Shown: positions 22,702 to 33,637 of the stretch, one piece after another
Numbering within the stretch: position 1 is the stretch's first letter
How the letters are laid out: every line of letters begins with the position of its first letter
Assembly: GCA_034620365.1 (NCBI GenBank)
Contig: JAQGEQ010000124.1
Span: 124,001 to 188,000 of the forward strand
Length of the DNA: 64,000 bases
DNA from: Pegea sp. RAD2-039
Lineage: Eukaryota; Chordata; Thaliacea; Salpida; Salpidae
Reading direction: 5' to 3'
Program-made: the position numbers and the translations under genes
The notes under the pieces: generated by a model
The model's input: the letters and a program-made list of their open reading frames with translations, nothing else
Told to the model about the DNA's origin: nothing
The model's database searches: none

Positions 22702-23286
22702 GATAGATTTTTAGTAACTCCCACCAAACTATGAAATTTATAAGTCAGATAAATGTATGTGATATGTATATAAATAAATATATAAACAAATATACCAAGT
22801 TAATAAAATATAATAAATAATAATAAATAAATACACCACAAAACTTAATCACCGCTTATTAGCAGTTATTCAAATAGAGTATATAGAAATTGAAGATGAT
22901 AAAAAGTCCAAATTGATTTCTAATCCAGATATGATCACAAAAAATATACAAATCCTTTACTGAAAACAGTATTATCAAAGCTTATAAGCAATATCAGAAT
23001 AAATTTGTTATCCTAACAACCTATAACCTGAATAACCTTATTCAAATAGATGTTAAATAGACTTATATTTTTGTTATAAGAAATGTAGTGATCGCAAAAT
23101 GTTTCAACAATACACAGTAGATAGATAACTCTACTGCCAGACTAATCAGTTGTAAACAAAGTGGCAAAAAGTTTTCAGAAGTATATTGTTGCTACAAGTA
23201 ATTGGTTATCTGTGTATGATCACAGAGAAAAATAATAAACCGTTTAATGCTTATTGAACAGTTATTTTTCTGGAATTATTTCAAAT

Positions 23287-23460
23287 GGTCCTGCTTAGTG
23301 GCCAAGCGGTTACTACACCTTCTACCTAGGAAGTACCGGGTTCCACCCTAGGTACATATTTATAAACTCCTGATAAAAACCATAAAAAACTCGTGACAAT
23401 GTGTGTTATCAAGATGTGCTCTCTTTATGGACCCTCCTTCGCATTTATATATATATAAAA
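23287..23460 (+). mobile_element. tRNA-derived SINE, type 1, with LINE 3' tail
   Basis: The head has an A box (TAGTGGCCAAGCGG, 23,296-23,309) and a B box-like gggttccaccc (23,338-23,348). The last ~60 bases (gtgtgttatcaagatgtgct, then accctccttcgcatttat) match the 3' end of the LINEs in this window, so the SINE is probably copied by that LINE's machinery. Candidate 5-bp target duplications aaatg flank it (23,283-23,287 and 23,460-23,464). The empty site is seen at about 7,815. An inverted paralogue lies at 31,683-31,852. Confidence 0.85.
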
Positions 23461-23825
23461 AATGTAAACTGATCATGTACATTTGGAATGTATGCCGCTA
23501 TTTTGGGAAAAATAGAATTTTATGAATTTTGAAAGATAGTGACATCAATGTTTCATTCGAAACTTCAATTTCAAAATTAAATATACGTGTTTAGCTGAAA
23601 AAATTGTGAATTATAAATATCTGTTTTGCTTTTCATTATTACAAACTACAAGAACCGTTCGCATTTTTGATAGAAGTAACATCTCAAGCAAAACTGTTTT
23701 AAATGTCAGCAATAAAAATATAAAATGATACTTTCCTGAAAGGCTTCAGTCAGAAGCTGAAGATTAAATCTTGGAAAGAAGCTATACAAGTAGAAACTAA
23801 CAAGAAAATCAGTAAAGAGTTAAAG

Positions 23826-24539
23826 ATGTCTGGATCAACATGTGGAAACATTTTCAATACTAGTGTTGGACAAGTTGAGGTTGTGGACACTCTCACATAT
23901 TATAACGAAGCAGTAGAACATTGCAAGGAAAAAAATAAAGAATTAATATCATTACCAAATCAAACAATTTTGGAAGAGGTGTCAGAAAACCTAATAAATT
24001 GTGAATTTGGAGTAAGTCACGGACAAACTGTTACTGGGGATTTTACTCTATGGCATGTTGGACTTGATTGTAAAAATGGAATTTATAAATGGCTTGATGG
24101 CAAACCATTTAACAAAAGTAATTATGAAAAAACCTTCAGACATGTAAACTCAGATAAACAGAAATGTAGCTTTGCATTCTTGTATCCTGAACATGATGAG
24201 TTATTATTGTTTACTCCTGATATTAAATGTCCATTTTTATGCAAGGAAATTGATGCACTAGAAAAGAATGGAATTAGTTTGACGTCAAAGTATTTACAGA
24301 TTATTTTACCTCTTCTTGCAATTTTGTGTTTCGTAATAATTTGTTGTTGGTTGTGGAAGAAGTATTGTGTAAAAAGGGCTCACAACTCATTCGCTTATAA
24401 CGAAGTAGAGTTTCGCCAGCTTTTAACATCACGTGATAACTTACTTGACAATATATGTGAGAATTTTAACATTGAAAACGTAAAAGATGATGATAGTGAA
24501 GTGGAGTTATTTGACACCATAAAACAATCTGCTGATTAA
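23826..24539 (+). CDS. C-type-lectin-like single-pass membrane protein 1
   Basis: Single exon, 237 residues, start MSGSTCGNIF. Residues ~5-140 form a C-type-lectin-like domain. It shows the core L-W-H-V-G-L-D-C-K-N-G-x-Y-K-W-L-D-G and a closing C-P-F-L-C, but no EPN/QPD or WND calcium-sugar motifs, so glycan binding is doubtful. A hydrophobic segment at ~155-177 (I-I-L-P-L-L-A-I-L-C-F-V-I-I-C) is followed by K-K-Y-C-V-K-R and a ~50-residue acidic tail. No signal peptide precedes the lectin domain, and the upstream in-frame sequence has no Met before a stop, so a spliced upstream exon or a type III topology is needed. AATAAA occurs near 24,690. Two truncated relatives lie at 8.2 and 31.1 kb; the closest intact relative is at 61.7 kb. 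Confidence 0.85.
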   Translation: MSGSTCGNIFNTSVGQVEVVDTLTYYNEAVEHCKEKNKELISLPNQTILEEVSENLINCEFGVSHGQTVTGDFTLWHVGLDCKNGIYKWLDGKPFNKSNYEKTFRHVNSDKQKCSFAFLYPEHDELLLFTPDIKCPFLCKEIDALEKNGISLTSKYLQIILPLLAILCFVIICCWLWKKYCVKRAHNSFAYNEVEFRQLLTSRDNLLDNICENFNIENVKDDDSEVELFDTIKQSAD

Positions 24540-24544
24540 AATCA

Positions 24545-26070
24545 CTTTGGAATTGTCTTCAAAACGAAAAGAGTTTTTTAAAACTTTCTTTGCTTTTGTG
24601 TGTGTATGCTTTTTGCATCCGTTTTAATGTCTTGAAATATAAACTAACATCTTCTTATAAGTTGTGTGGGCTTGAAATTTGTAAAACTAAAATAAAATAA
24701 AGAAAATTATTAACCTTCAAGAGTTATTTTTATTTAGAAACCCTCGTTTTTTAGCACTTTTTATCAAACTTGTTAAATCTTTTTGTAGTATTCTTTCACA
24801 CTTAAAATTTTCTTTACTAAAATGAGTTTAGCTTTTAATAACTGCCAATTCTTTCTACTTCAAACGAAAACCATTTTTCAACTTGCGAGTACAACTTAGT
24901 CATGTTAGAGTCATCCAAACTTGACTCTTTTAAAAAACTAACTATTCTCCTAAATGGATAAGGTTAATTCAAATAGACTACTTTAATAATACTACAAACT
25001 AAATATAATGTTTTGTAATAACAAAAGATACTATATGTACTTAGAATAGACAAAATTGCTTGAAAAAAATTAGTAGGTTTAAATTATTTAATCTATTAGC
25101 AATAAGTTTTGCTTTTCTTCTCCAGAGCACAATGTCAGGCAGAAATTATGGAGATATCGTCGTTACCCATGTAGCAGGATTGCACTTTCCACACCAACTA
25201 AGTTATGCAGCTGAACATGCAGACTGATTAGAAAACTAATACATCTTCGCCCACCTGGTTTCGCATGAGCATCCAGGACTTTGCTGATTATAGTGACGAA
25301 CTGATTATAGGGCTCCGTATTTGGTTTTTGAAGTTTTTGCGTCTCATAAAACTTTTGCCTGAACTTCACTAAACCGATTGTTCTACTTGGGTTTTGTAAA
25401 AATTTCTTTGTTGTATTGAGAGTTTATATTTAATTTTTAACTTTTTAACATTTCGTTATCAACATTCAAAGCTCACCATTCAACATCTTGATGTTCAACC
25501 ATCTTTTTCTAGTCCTACTTTTAATCTGTAAAAACTTTCTACTTTCTTTTCAACCATCTAAAAAAATAAAAAGTTAGTTAAGTTTATTTCCTAAAGCTAA
25601 TCTTACATTCTCATCTGAAGTTTTGAGTAAAAAAAGAAAAACAGTTCTTGATACGAGTGTTTAATAGAAATTTACATTTAAAGACGATATAGATTGTAAT
25701 GAAAAAGAATAATGAAACAACCAATGCAAGATTAACCAACAGTGATTAAGGTGTCACAACATCTATCAACTTGATATTATTGATAAAGTTTGTAAATGTT
25801 TCTCTATTCAGAGAATACTTAACTTAGAAAGAAAAATTGAACTTCTAATTAGTTTTATTGGTAGATATCACAAGGAAGTAATTATCATTCAAATAGTAAA
25901 ATGATGAATTTTCAGAAACAGGAATACAAACATTTGGTTAGTTACACCATAGAAAAATGTTCTGTTTATTATAACATTATTCAACTGTTGTTGTTTGCAC
26001 TGTTGTCAAATTATACATAACTAAAAGGTATAAGGAAAAATAAAAGTAAAGAACTGAAAAAAAATAAAAA
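24545..26070. other. 3' flank of lectin gene 1; duplicated blocks
   Basis: No exon is supported. A stretch at about 25,560-25,795 is an inverted relative of 40,870-41,130. The segment at 25,130-25,380 is the dispersed repeat member B, listed separately. Confidence 0.45.
25130..25380. repeat. Diverged dispersed repeat, member B
   Basis: Begins caggcagaaattatgg and continues with ttacccatgtagcaggattg. It is recognisably similar over ~250 bp to 61,066-61,330, and over ~70 bp to 4,826-4,900. The small antisense open frame here (25,163-25,369) is not conserved in the other members, so I do not treat it as a gene. Confidence 0.45.
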
Positions 26071-26189
26071 AGCTATTGTATTCGTCAGAATTAGTTCAAA
26101 AATTGAAACATAAAGATGTGTATTTTTTTTTAAACCAAAGAAAAATAAATATCAAATTGGTTCTAATCATCAAAATTAAGTAAAGCTGA

Positions 26190-26440
26190 CAAATTTTACT
26201 AAGACCCACAAACTCAAGTTCTTACAACATAACTAAGTATAGTGACAAACTTCCAACAAGGACAAACTCCGGAATTAAACTTAAAGTTTTGAGTTTCCTA
26301 CAAGAATTGTAATTTACTACACTGACTAATAACCATGTTGCCGGGTATTTAATAAAATTTTGTTGTAATCATCTGCTGGCCAGGACTCGAGCCTTTCCAC
26401 GTGCTAGGCGAATGTGCAAGCCGCTAAACTAAAGAGAAAA
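26190..26440 (-). mobile_element. tRNA-derived SINE, type 2, copy 2
   Basis: Reverse complement of the element at 13.06 kb, with the A box at 26,421-26,431 and the B box at 26,383-26,393. It lies within the inverted arm, so it is the same original insertion. Confidence 0.65.
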
Positions 26441-26449
26441 CATTAAACA

Positions 26450-28550
26450 AATCTTTTTAAAATTAGCTTTATACAGCTAAACTTAAAAATCACTTTTGAA
26501 AACGCTGAAAAATTAAAAATCTTTAAATGATGATATATTTTTGCTTAAATTTATAGTAAATTTGAACTTGAAGTTGTTTATGAACGTATTACTTTCGGTT
26601 TAAGCGTTTACTCATCCTAAAGCAAAATTGTAATTATTAGTTTTAATGTAACTTTTTTAAGATTATTTAAATAAGAAAATATATGGTAGTTATTACTGCA
26701 AAAATTGAAATACAATAACTTCTCTTCCGATAATAAAATAATTAGAACAATTTTGGTTACAAACCATTATTTATAACTAAACAAAATAAATATGTAGCTC
26801 ATTTTATAAACAGTTAAATCAAATGCTTTAGTTCTGCAATTAAAAAGTAAAATAGCTTCACATTTTATTACACAATTTAATCAGTTAAATCTAAATATAA
26901 GTTAAGTATACATTAGAAACTTTTGAACATTAAATAAAAATAAACACTTAAACTGGAATAGCTTACACATTACAGCATTTTTCACAAGGTTTGAAGAAAA
27001 CAGTAGATCATAGAAAAACTTGAAAGTATCTCAATTCATTGTAGGTAGTAACCAAAGTTATGATTTTTTTAACTATATTCACATCTTAATTAAAGAACAA
27101 ATTGCATTATTTTGATAAAAGTCATCAGCTTTCCTTTATAAAGAAATGGTTTTTACCATATTCATAGTTTTAAAACTAGTTTCACTTTTTGTAAAAGAAG
27201 TTTTCAAAAATATGAAGCATTGTGTTTGTTTGAATACCATGAAAACCAGTTAAGTATTAATCTTCCAATTGAAACCAAATATAAGTAAATCTCTTCTGAT
27301 TGTTAATGGGAGCAAACGAAAAGGTCTTTAAAAGTAAACAAAGAAAAAACATAGAATCGTTTGACTATAAGGTCACTGTCTCGAATCATTCTGCTTTTTC
27401 ACCGAAAAACAAACTTGGAATTTTAGCTAATTTACTTCTTGGTACTCTTCAATATATTCAAAAATAGCTGAAGAGTTATTAAAAAGAGAAATGAATAAAA
27501 TCGTTATTCAAGCTTTTAAAATGGCATAGATAATATTATGTTAGCATTCTTTATTCTGTCAGTAAAGTTATTCGGTTTAGACAATAAATGAAGCCTAAAA
27601 CCGTTGAAAAAACACTTCAAACTTCATACCTCAAACTTTAAAATTTATACGAGTTTAAACATTTTTATTTAACAAACTTCATAATTGACAATAATCTAAT
27701 GGTGAAATTTTCATTGCAGAGGAAACAAAATGTATTTTAGCAAATTGCTACAAAAGAATTGAACTCACTTTTTCAAGCTATAAACTTGAGAATTACTTTT
27801 AAAAAAGGAGAACATTTCAATTGATTAAATGATGATTAAAGTTTATACATTTTATATCAAAAAGATAACTTGGTCTTGAAAATGCTTTTAAACTTTTTGT
27901 TTAAGGGTTTATGAAATCTGAAAGCTTTCAGTAAAAGCGTTTGCTCATCCTAAAGCAAAATTGTAATTTTGAGTTTTAATGTAAATTTTTTGAGATTATT
28001 TGATTTAGATAATACATGAGAATTACTACTGGGAAATTTAACATGCAAAATCTAAGCTTTAAAATCAATGCAAAAGTTGCTCAGTTTCTTTATTAAAAAT
28101 CATTGAAAACGACGAAAGTTTAAAAGCAATCATTTAAAATAAAGGCAAATTGTAAAACAATTTTCAAGTTTTAAAATCTTCTTTACAAAATGCAATAAAA
28201 TTTTATCGTAAAAATTCACTTACTTTATTAAATTAGCTAATTCAATAAAGAAATGTAAAAACTAATACAAAAAAAACTTTTTACAATTATAGAAGAAAAT
28301 TATGTTTCTTAGTTAAGTTTTTATCTCGACTGCTTGGATTTCGAAGCAGAAAGTCTTAATAAAAAATGATATTCCTAAGCTTAAAAGAAGAATCATTTAT
28401 TTTTATAAAGGTTTGATCTTCAAAAAAATTATGAAACATAATTTCGTTAAATTAATTGCTTTCAGTAAATAAGTTAAGTTTTTCAACAGCTGTGAAAACA
28501 GTTAGATGTTCCAAAGTCATTTTTCGATCATTTTAATCAACTGATTTAGT
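26450..28550. other. Duplicated non-coding flank of copy c'
   Basis: Inverted counterpart of 10,940-13,055, with the same module blocks. No exon supported. Confidence 0.5.
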
Positions 28551-28559
28551 TGACAACAT

Positions 28560-29168
28560 CTATAAACTTATCTGAGTAACTGGACGTGATTGCCTAGGCT
28601 CTCTAGAACAAATTTCAAAGGTTTCCCGAGTCTCGTTAATGTAATAAGGTTCAACAACTGTTTCGACTGATGATGAACTTGTGCTTGTGTGATTATAATC
28701 TAAATTATTTGCAGAATTACTGCTTGTTGGTTGAGATGTTTCGACTGGAGATTTTCTGACCAATATTCCTTTATTTTCAAAAAGCTTTACCAATTCACTT
28801 CTAACAGCAGAAAATTCACCATCTAATATTCTTCTAATCAAATCATCAGGATATCTTAGAGGTTTTCTACCACTTCCAGCATTAAAATAATACACTCTTT
28901 CAGGATCCCACATATGTAAGATATTCAGTCCTTTGTCTAAACACTTTTTAGCAAAACATTTTTTGCAGTGAGTTGATGTCATGTTAATTACACAATTACT
29001 GAAACCAGTAATGCATATCATGGAATCTCTAGATACAAGATATTCCCGAATATTATTTATACAAACACTACACAAACCTAAGCAATAATACTTTCTGATG
29101 CTATAGCTTTCATGACTACAAACTGCACATTCCTGGATTTTAATTGGTCTCATTTGCTTGTAATTCAT
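28560..29168 (-). CDS. Nuclear-receptor DNA-binding-domain-only protein, copy c'
   Basis: Intact, 202 residues, ATG at 29,168 (MNYKQMRPIK). Finger 1 cysteines are 14, 17, 33 and 36; the segment K-Y-Y-C-L-G-L-C aligns with the conserved K-H-Y-G-V-x-S-C of nuclear receptors, with an extra Cys29 in place of Gly. Fifteen residues later, finger 2 uses Cys52, 59, 68 and 71. K75-C76-L77-x-x-G80 is the classical end of the second finger helix. Y-P-D-D-L-I-R-R-I-L and a Ser-rich tail follow. A small deletion near the stop makes it end in Q-I-S-L rather than the usual D. The P-box is C-S-V-C-I-N-N-I-R. Its inverted twin at 10.3 kb has a nonsense codon. No ligand-binding domain is present. Confidence 0.75.
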   Translation of the reverse strand: MNYKQMRPIKIQECAVCSHESYSIRKYYCLGLCSVCINNIREYLVSRDSMICITGFSNCVINMTSTHCKKCFAKKCLDKGLNILHMWDPERVYYFNAGSGRKPLRYPDDLIRRILDGEFSAVRSELVKLFENKGILVRKSPVETSQPTSSNSANNLDYNHTSTSSSSVETVVEPYYINETRETFEICSREPRQSRPVTQISL

Positions 29169-29174
29169 GCTTTT

Positions 29175-30425
29175 AAATATTTAAAGCACTTAATTACTTA
29201 AAGCATTAAATTTTATCTTACAATTTTCCTTTGTGAAAAACGAAATCATCAATAAATACGTAAAAAGTGTTTTACTGTAAATTACGTTTTGTATTCCAAA
29301 TTAGAGCCGTAAAAAGCTAAAATTGGTTAAACTATAAGACTATTATCAAACTAATTTTAATTCTAAATAGATCTGATGAAATTAATTTTTTCAAAGAAGC
29401 AAATTGTAGCAAAGAGAAAACCCAAATGTTGGGAGAGCTTTTAGCAGTTAAAAATTATGTCTGTATGAGTAAGTAAGCAAAGATCAAATTAAAAAAATTT
29501 CAGCAAGTTTAAACCGACAGAAAATTAATTAGAAAAACTTTTATTCAAAACCCCTTACGTATAACTAAACAAAATAAAAATGTGGCTAATTATTTAAACA
29601 GTTAAATCAAATGCTTTAGCTCCATAATAAAAAAATTAAGTTAGCTTCACGATTTATTACACAATTTAATAAGTTAAAAAAAAATTAACTAGACATTAAA
29701 AACTTTTGAACATTAAATAAAAATAAACACTTATCCTAAAATAGCTTACACAATAGAATATTTTTCTTAAGGTTTGAAGAAAACAGTAGATCATACAAAA
29801 ACTTGAAAGTATCTCAATTAATTGTAGGTAGTAACCAAAGTTATGATTTTCTTAACTGTATTCACATCTTAAATAAAGAACAAAATGTTCCATTTTAATA
29901 AAAGTCATCAGCTTTCCTATATAAAAAAATCGTTTTTACCATATTTCCAAATTAAACAGAAGTTTTTCACGTCTTTTAAAACAAGTTTTCATAAATATGA
30001 AAATTGTGTTTGCTTGAATATAACCATCAACAGTCTTTTTATTAATGATTAAAAGCACTTTTATATGTTAAATATTTTTTCTCTTTATACAACGACATAA
30101 GTTTTTTAGATTTAGTTAAAATACTCAGTAAAGATTTCTGTTTATTATCTATTGAAAACCGTTTACAATACAAGGTATATTTCTGCAGTGTAATTTATTT
30201 TATAATACAAATCGTTTGAGCAAACCAAAAATATTATTATTAAATTTTACAAAAAACACATTTCTTTATCGAAAATTATCATCATTTAAATATAAATTGG
30301 CTTTAAATTTATATTTAGAATAAATATTCACTTTTAAATTCTATAAGAGACTCTGCTTTAAAAATAGGCCTTAAAAAATAACCAATCTAAAACATTTAAC
30401 AAAATCTTTTTCAACCAAACAAACT
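29175..30425. other. Upstream flank of copy c'
   Basis: Inverted counterpart of 9,070-10,320. It contains the putative minimal 5' UTR intron next to the start codon and the shared module. No other exon seen. Confidence 0.45.
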
Positions 30426-30429
30426 AATC

Positions 30430-30599
30430 CATCTCAACCTACCAGCAGTAAATCTGCAAACAATTTAGATTCTAATCGCACAATCATAAATTCACCAATT
30501 GTCCAAGCAGTTGTTGAACCTTATTACCTTAATGAGACTTTGGAAACCTTTGAAATTTGTTCTAGAGAGCCTAGGCAATCAAGTCCAGTTACTGATTAA
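30430..30599 (+). pseudogene. Nuclear-receptor-like gene fragment, tail only
   Basis: Inverted duplicate of 8,897-9,067. Only the Ser/Asn-rich tail, through S-P-V-T-D and a TAA stop, is retained. Confidence 0.85.
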
Positions 30600-31129
30600 G
30601 ACTCAGATGAGTTTATAGATATTGTCAATTAAATCAGTTGATTAAAATGATTTTAAAACATGTAACGTGTCTAAATTAATGTAATTAATGTTGAAAGTGT
30701 TAAAAGTAGATTGCCTCACTAAATTAAGTAATGAAATCAATTATGTGAAATTATCAGATCAAATTTTGCAGCGTTTTGTAAAGAAGATATTTAACTTTAG
30801 GATTAATTAACACTTTGATGTTGTTTTGACAATGAATTGCTTTTTTTATTATAAGTATTTGCTTTTAAAGTTCCTTAATTTTTCATAAACAAACTTTGTA
30901 AATTATGCATTGATTTTCATGGTCTGCTTAGTTTTGTATTTCAAATTTTGCAGTAATAGTTATCATTTAGTTTCTAAATGGTTGGACAATTAGGTAAGTC
31001 TTTAGAAACGCTTCGATTACATTGTACAGTTTGATTACAAGGGTTTGGTTACTGGATTATACTAAACTATGTTTCTCTTCGCAATCTATGTTTTTTTAAC
31101 AGCGTCAGCTTTTGGTTAACTCATTTATT

Positions 31130-31319
31130 TACTCCAAATTCACAATTTATTAGTTTTTTTAGAAACCTCTTCCAAAATTGTTTGATTTGATAATGATATT
31201 AATTCTTTATTTTTTTTCTTGCAATGTTCTATTGCTTCGTTATAATATGTGAGAGTGTCCACAACCTCAACTTGTCCAACACTAGTATTGAAAATGTTTC
31301 CACATGTTGAGCCAGACAT
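31130..31319 (-). pseudogene. Truncated C-type-lectin-like gene
   Basis: From ATG 31,319 the reading frame follows the intact gene (MSGSTCGNIF...) through the EHCK codons. The adenine run is in frame here, unlike the 8.2-kb copy. An extra base near the E-E-V-S codons then shifts the frame into a stop at 31,140. The lectin core, membrane segment and tail are missing, as at 8.2 kb. If translated it would be a ~59-residue peptide. Confidence 0.88.
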
Positions 31320-31682
31320 CTTTAACTCTCTACTGATTTTCTTTTTATTTTCTACTTGTATAACTTCTTTCAAGGAATTAATCTTCGGGTTCTGACTGAA
31401 GCCTTTCAGGAAAGTATCATTTTGTAGTAGCTGAGATTTAAAACAGTTTTGCTTGAAATGTTACTTCTACTAAAAATCCGAACGGTTTTTGCAGCTTGTA
31501 ATAATGAAAAGCAAAACAGATATTTATAATTCACAATTTTTCAGCTAAACACGTATATCAAATTTTAAAATTGAAGTTTCGAATGAAACATTGATGCCAC
31601 TATCTTTCGAAATTCATAAAATTCTATTTTTCCTAAAATAGCGGCATACATTCTAAATGTACATGATCAGTTTACTTTTTTT

Positions 31683-31852
31683 TATAAATATAAATGCGAA
31701 GAAGGGTCCCTAAAGAGAGCACATCTTGCTAACACACATTGTCACGAGTTTTTTATGGTTTTTCTCAGGAGTTTATAAATATGTACCTAGGGCCGAACCC
31801 GGTACTTGCTAGCTAGAAAGTGTAGTAACCGCTTGGCCACTAAGCAGGACCA
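31683..31852 (-). mobile_element. tRNA-derived SINE, type 1, inverted paralogue
   Basis: Same element at the orthologous position within the duplicated locus as 23,287-23,460, on the minus strand. The LINE-like 3' block (about 31,690-31,745) and the tRNA-like head (A box reading ccgcttggccacta at 31,830-31,843) are clear. Confidence 0.85.
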
Positions 31853-32089
31853 TTTGAAATAATTCCAGAAAAATAACTGTTCAATAAGCGTTAAACGGTT
31901 AATTATTTTTCTCTGTGATCATACACAGATTACCAATTACTTGTGGCAACAGTATACTTCTGAAAACTTTTTACCAATTTGTTTACAACTGATTAGTCTG
32001 GCAGTAGAGTTATCTATGTACTGTGTATTGTTGAAACATTTTGCGATCACTACATTTATTATAACAAAAACATAAAACAAGTCGTGCCA

Positions 32090-33600
32090 GCTTTGATTTT
32101 AAAGGTATAAATCATTTTGACCCAAAACAGTTTTTCCATTTTGTTAGAATGTTATTAATATAGTTAACTTTTGCTTTGAAGTATTAAGTATTAGGAAGAC
32201 TTATAAATAAAATATCTGGTTTAGTAAACTTTTATGAATTGTTTTCCTTTAAAGTCTCAATTGAAAGAGTTACATTTTTCTCATTTCACATGATTAAAAA
32301 AACCAACTAAAAATAACTTTTCTATAGACTTTTTAAAAGCTGCAACTAAATTATTTTATTCTAACTATTGTGATTTTTTTTTCAATTTGCTTGATAAAAA
32401 ATATTTTGTAAAATGTTATAGAATGGTTATTGTATAAAGCCAAGTTTGCTGGCAGAGTTTCTTATACTTTTTAAAAGTATATATTTATTCTAAATATAAG
32501 TTTGTATGCAATTTTTGTTTAAATACTCAAAACGTTAAATAAAAAAATATTTTTTTTTGTAATATTTTGAATTAATATTTTTGATTTCCTCTGCACAAGC
32601 GATTCGTATTACAAAATTGTTTAAACTGCAGAAATATATCTTGTATTGTAAACGATTTTCTAGAAATAACAAACATAAATCTTTACTGAGTAATATAAAT
32701 AAATCAATAAGATGTATGTCGTTGTATAAAAAGAAAATAAAATATTTAAGCAATAAAAGTGCTTTTAATGATTAAGGAAAAATTGTTGATGGTTATATTC
32801 AAGCAAACACAAATTTTCATATTTTTGAAAAGTTTTTTTAAAAATAAGAAAAACTAGTTTTTAATTTAGAGATATGGTAAAAACAATTTCTTTATATAGC
32901 AAAGCTGATGACTTTTATTATAATGAAACATTTTGTTTTTTATTTAAGATGTGAATACAGCTAAGAAAATCAGAGCTTTGGTTACTACCTACAATGAATT
33001 GAGATACTTTCAAGTTTTTGTATGATCTACTATTTTCTACAAACCTTATGAAAAATGTTATAGAGTGCTTCAAAGCTCAGTATTCATTGGTATTATTTGT
33101 TTAAATGTTTTTAATGTTAAGTTAACTTATATTTAAATTTAACTTATTATATTGTGTAATTCGCTTCACAGATAAATTCCTTTTAAGTAAAAAACTAAGG
33201 CACGTAACTGTTTGAATAATTAGCTAAATTTTTATTTTGTTTAGTTATATATAAGGATTTGGAATCAAAATTGCTCTAATTGTTTTCTGTCAGTAAATGA
33301 ATATTTGCTTCAATTATCTTAACCTTACCTTTGCTTCGTAGTCGTACAGACATATTTTTTAACCGATGAAAACTATCCAAATTTTTGAGTTTCCTCTTTG
33401 CTACTTCTGTGAAATAATTACTTTCATTAGATCTTTTTAGAATCAAAATTAGCTTTACAATAGTTTTTATAGCTTAACCATTTTTTGCTTTATACGGCTC
33501 TAAGTTGGAAAACAAAAAGTAGTTTATAGTACAAACACTTTCTACGTATTTATTGATAATTTAATTTTTTCACAAAGGAATTTTGTAAGATAAAAGTTAA
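32090..33600. other. Shared upstream flank leading to receptor-like copy d
   Basis: Inverted relative of 17,000-18,545 and 5,960-7,520. Two overlapping open frames at 32,535-32,775 on opposite strands lie in low-complexity AT-rich sequence and are not convincing genes. Confidence 0.45.
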
Positions 33601-33637
33601 TGCTTTAAGCTTAAAAGACTTATAAATATTTAAAAGC

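Larger units (their letters stand above)
18552..23058 (-). mobile_element. Nearly full-length PHD-EN-RT LINE, copy A (CR1/Jockey-like)
   Basis: The element runs right to left: a ~350-bp 5' UTR (22,702-23,058), ORF1 with a PHD-type zinc finger, ORF2 with apurinic-type endonuclease and reverse transcriptase, and a 3' UTR ending in a taataaataa-like tail at ~18,552. Its limits are supported by paralogous sites without it at about 7,515 and, inverted, 32,075, where the sequences on either side of the element are contiguous. The flanks read (g)tcttat on the left and (g)acttat on the right, so a short target duplication is possible but not certain. The 3' end is almost identical to the fragment at 63.15 kb, which suggests recent activity. 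ORF2 has at least two frameshifts and one nonsense codon, so this copy is defective. Confidence 0.93.
26070..32200. repeat. Inverted repeat, right arm (with 7,400-13,420)
   Basis: Reverse-complement counterpart of the left arm, carrying SINE 2 (-), receptor-like copy c' (-), tail fragment (+) and truncated lectin gene (-). Unlike the left arm it also contains a type 1 SINE (31,683-31,852). Confidence 0.88.

Noticed and set aside
25163..25369. A 68-codon minus-strand frame
   Set aside because: It lies inside a dispersed repeat and the frame is not preserved in the other members.
32535..32775. Overlapping open frames on both strands
   Set aside because: Low-complexity AT-rich sequence; corresponding paralogous positions are not open.
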